From the NCBI GenBank assembly GCA_019359635.1, contig JAHHGY010000002.1:1-64000 (forward strand): a DNA stretch of 64,000 bases, read 5' to 3'. The notes beneath the pieces were generated by a model. It ran no database searches, was not told the DNA's origin, and was given only the letters and a program-made list of their open reading frames with translations. This DNA is from Chroococcus sp. CMT-3BRIN-NPC107. GTDB lineage: Bacteria; Cyanobacteriota; Cyanobacteriia; Cyanobacteriales; Chroococcidiopsidaceae. A program made the translations under genes and the position numbers. Positions 63,658 to 64,000 of the stretch are shown here, one piece after another (the stretch's first letter is position 1; each line of letters opens with the position of its first letter).

Positions 63658-64000
63658 ATGAATTCACAAAAAGCGCCCTCACTCAAGAGAGAATTGGGGG
63701 TTTTTGGCGCTACTTTGATGGGTTTGGGTTCGATTATTGGTACAGGGGTTTTTGTCAGTATTGGCATTGCTGCGGGGGTAGCAGGATCGGCAGTAATTTT
63801 ATCGGTAGCCATTGCCGCTATTATCGCCGCCTGCAATGGTTTAAACAGCGCTCAACTAGCTGCAAATCATGCCGTAAGTGGCGGAACTTACGAGTATGGT
63901 TACAAGTATCTCAATCCTGCTTTGGGTTTTACGGCGGGTTGGATGTTTTTACTAGCAAAAACTGCTTCGGCAGCAACGGCGGCTTTGGGTTTTGCTGGTT
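63658..64000 (+). CDS. APC family amino-acid permease, 5' part only
   Basis: The first 114 codons of a transporter cut by the window end. The N-terminus SLKRELGVFGATLMGLGSII, then GTGVFVSIGIAAG, is the amino acid/polyamine/organocation (APC) signature, with the substrate-site GSIIGTG loop in TM1, followed by TM2, TM3 and LNPALGFTAGWMFLLAKTAS. Probably a cationic or branched amino-acid permease, but the substrate cannot be told from this part. The start is the ATG at 63658, 54 bp after the LmeA-like gene. Confidence 0.92.
   Translation, partial: MNSQKAPSLKRELGVFGATLMGLGSIIGTGVFVSIGIAAGVAGSAVILSVAIAAIIAACNGLNSAQLAANHAVSGGTYEYGYKYLNPALGFTAGWMFLLAKTASAATAALGFAG

Overview
The window is cyanobacterial chromosome. 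The octamer GCGATCGC (HIP1) recurs throughout, inside and between genes. Gene content agrees: a ferredoxin-type glutamate synthase, an NDH-1 subunit K, a tocopherol-cyclase homologue, RNase E with the cyanobacterial arginine-rich tail, and several families largely restricted to cyanobacteria (DUF1830, DUF1997, DUF4079, DICT domain, WGxxGxxG small protein). The window alone does not settle the genus. Both ends cut genes.

Layout. 0-3.1 kb: a cut gene end, a solitary ndhK-like gene without a normal start codon, a Uma2 nuclease, a MAPEG protein, DUF4079 and DUF1830. 3.5-7.1 kb: an operon-like set of a B12-binding-type radical SAM protein, a DICT/HD sensor protein and a pentapeptide-repeat protein. 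7.3-8.1 kb: a toxin-antitoxin module whose YhaV-type toxin gene is split by an in-frame TAG. 8.2-11.1 kb: CPBP protease, clpS, a small unknown and a dapL-like aminotransferase. 11.9-21.7 kb: STAS protein, TIGR03960 radical SAM protein, rne, rnhB, DUF1997, a GHL10 glycosidase, a membrane protein and pheA. 21.7-27.5 kb (minus strand): the str cluster rpsL-rpsG-fusA-tuf-rpsJ plus a LON-domain protein, with several intergenic hairpins. 27.6-30.4 kb: an IscA/HesB-type protein, a cupin and a phosphodiester glycosidase. 30.9-36.3 kb: glutamate synthase and a WGxxGxxG protein. 36.3-40.0 kb: a mixed accessory stretch with a second nonsense-broken gene, the tocopherol-cyclase homologue and tRNA-Arg(CCU). 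40.1-44.9 kb (minus strand): plsX-fabH-fabD-plsC and an AI-2E transporter, i.e. the start of fatty-acid and phospholipid synthesis. 45.1-49.9 kb: a PBP4-type peptidase, LptC-like protein, NYN/LabA-like protein and metG. 50.3-53.3 kb: an acyltransferase, an alpha/beta hydrolase and glutamate dehydrogenase.

53.9-62.3 kb is the most unusual accessory block. It holds an SDR, two NMT1/SsuA-type substrate-binding lipoproteins, a histidine-box desaturase, an EamA exporter frameshifted at a T7 run, an MBL hydrolase, an ABC ATPase, an ABC permease and an isochorismatase-fold amidohydrolase. The simplest reading is an uptake-and-breakdown module for an unidentified small organic compound. Two degenerate copies of one repeat bracket its 3.4 kb middle part, and a perfect 115-bp tandem duplication lies just beyond it. 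The window closes with an LmeA/DUF2993 protein and the start of an APC amino-acid permease.

Core pathways here (translation, lipid synthesis, nitrogen assimilation, RNA turnover) are intact. Damage is confined to accessory genes: a TAG in the toxin, a TGA in a coiled-coil/membrane protein, a frameshift in the EamA gene and a missing start in ndhK. Function calls rest on motifs and remembered family resemblance; no database search was run.
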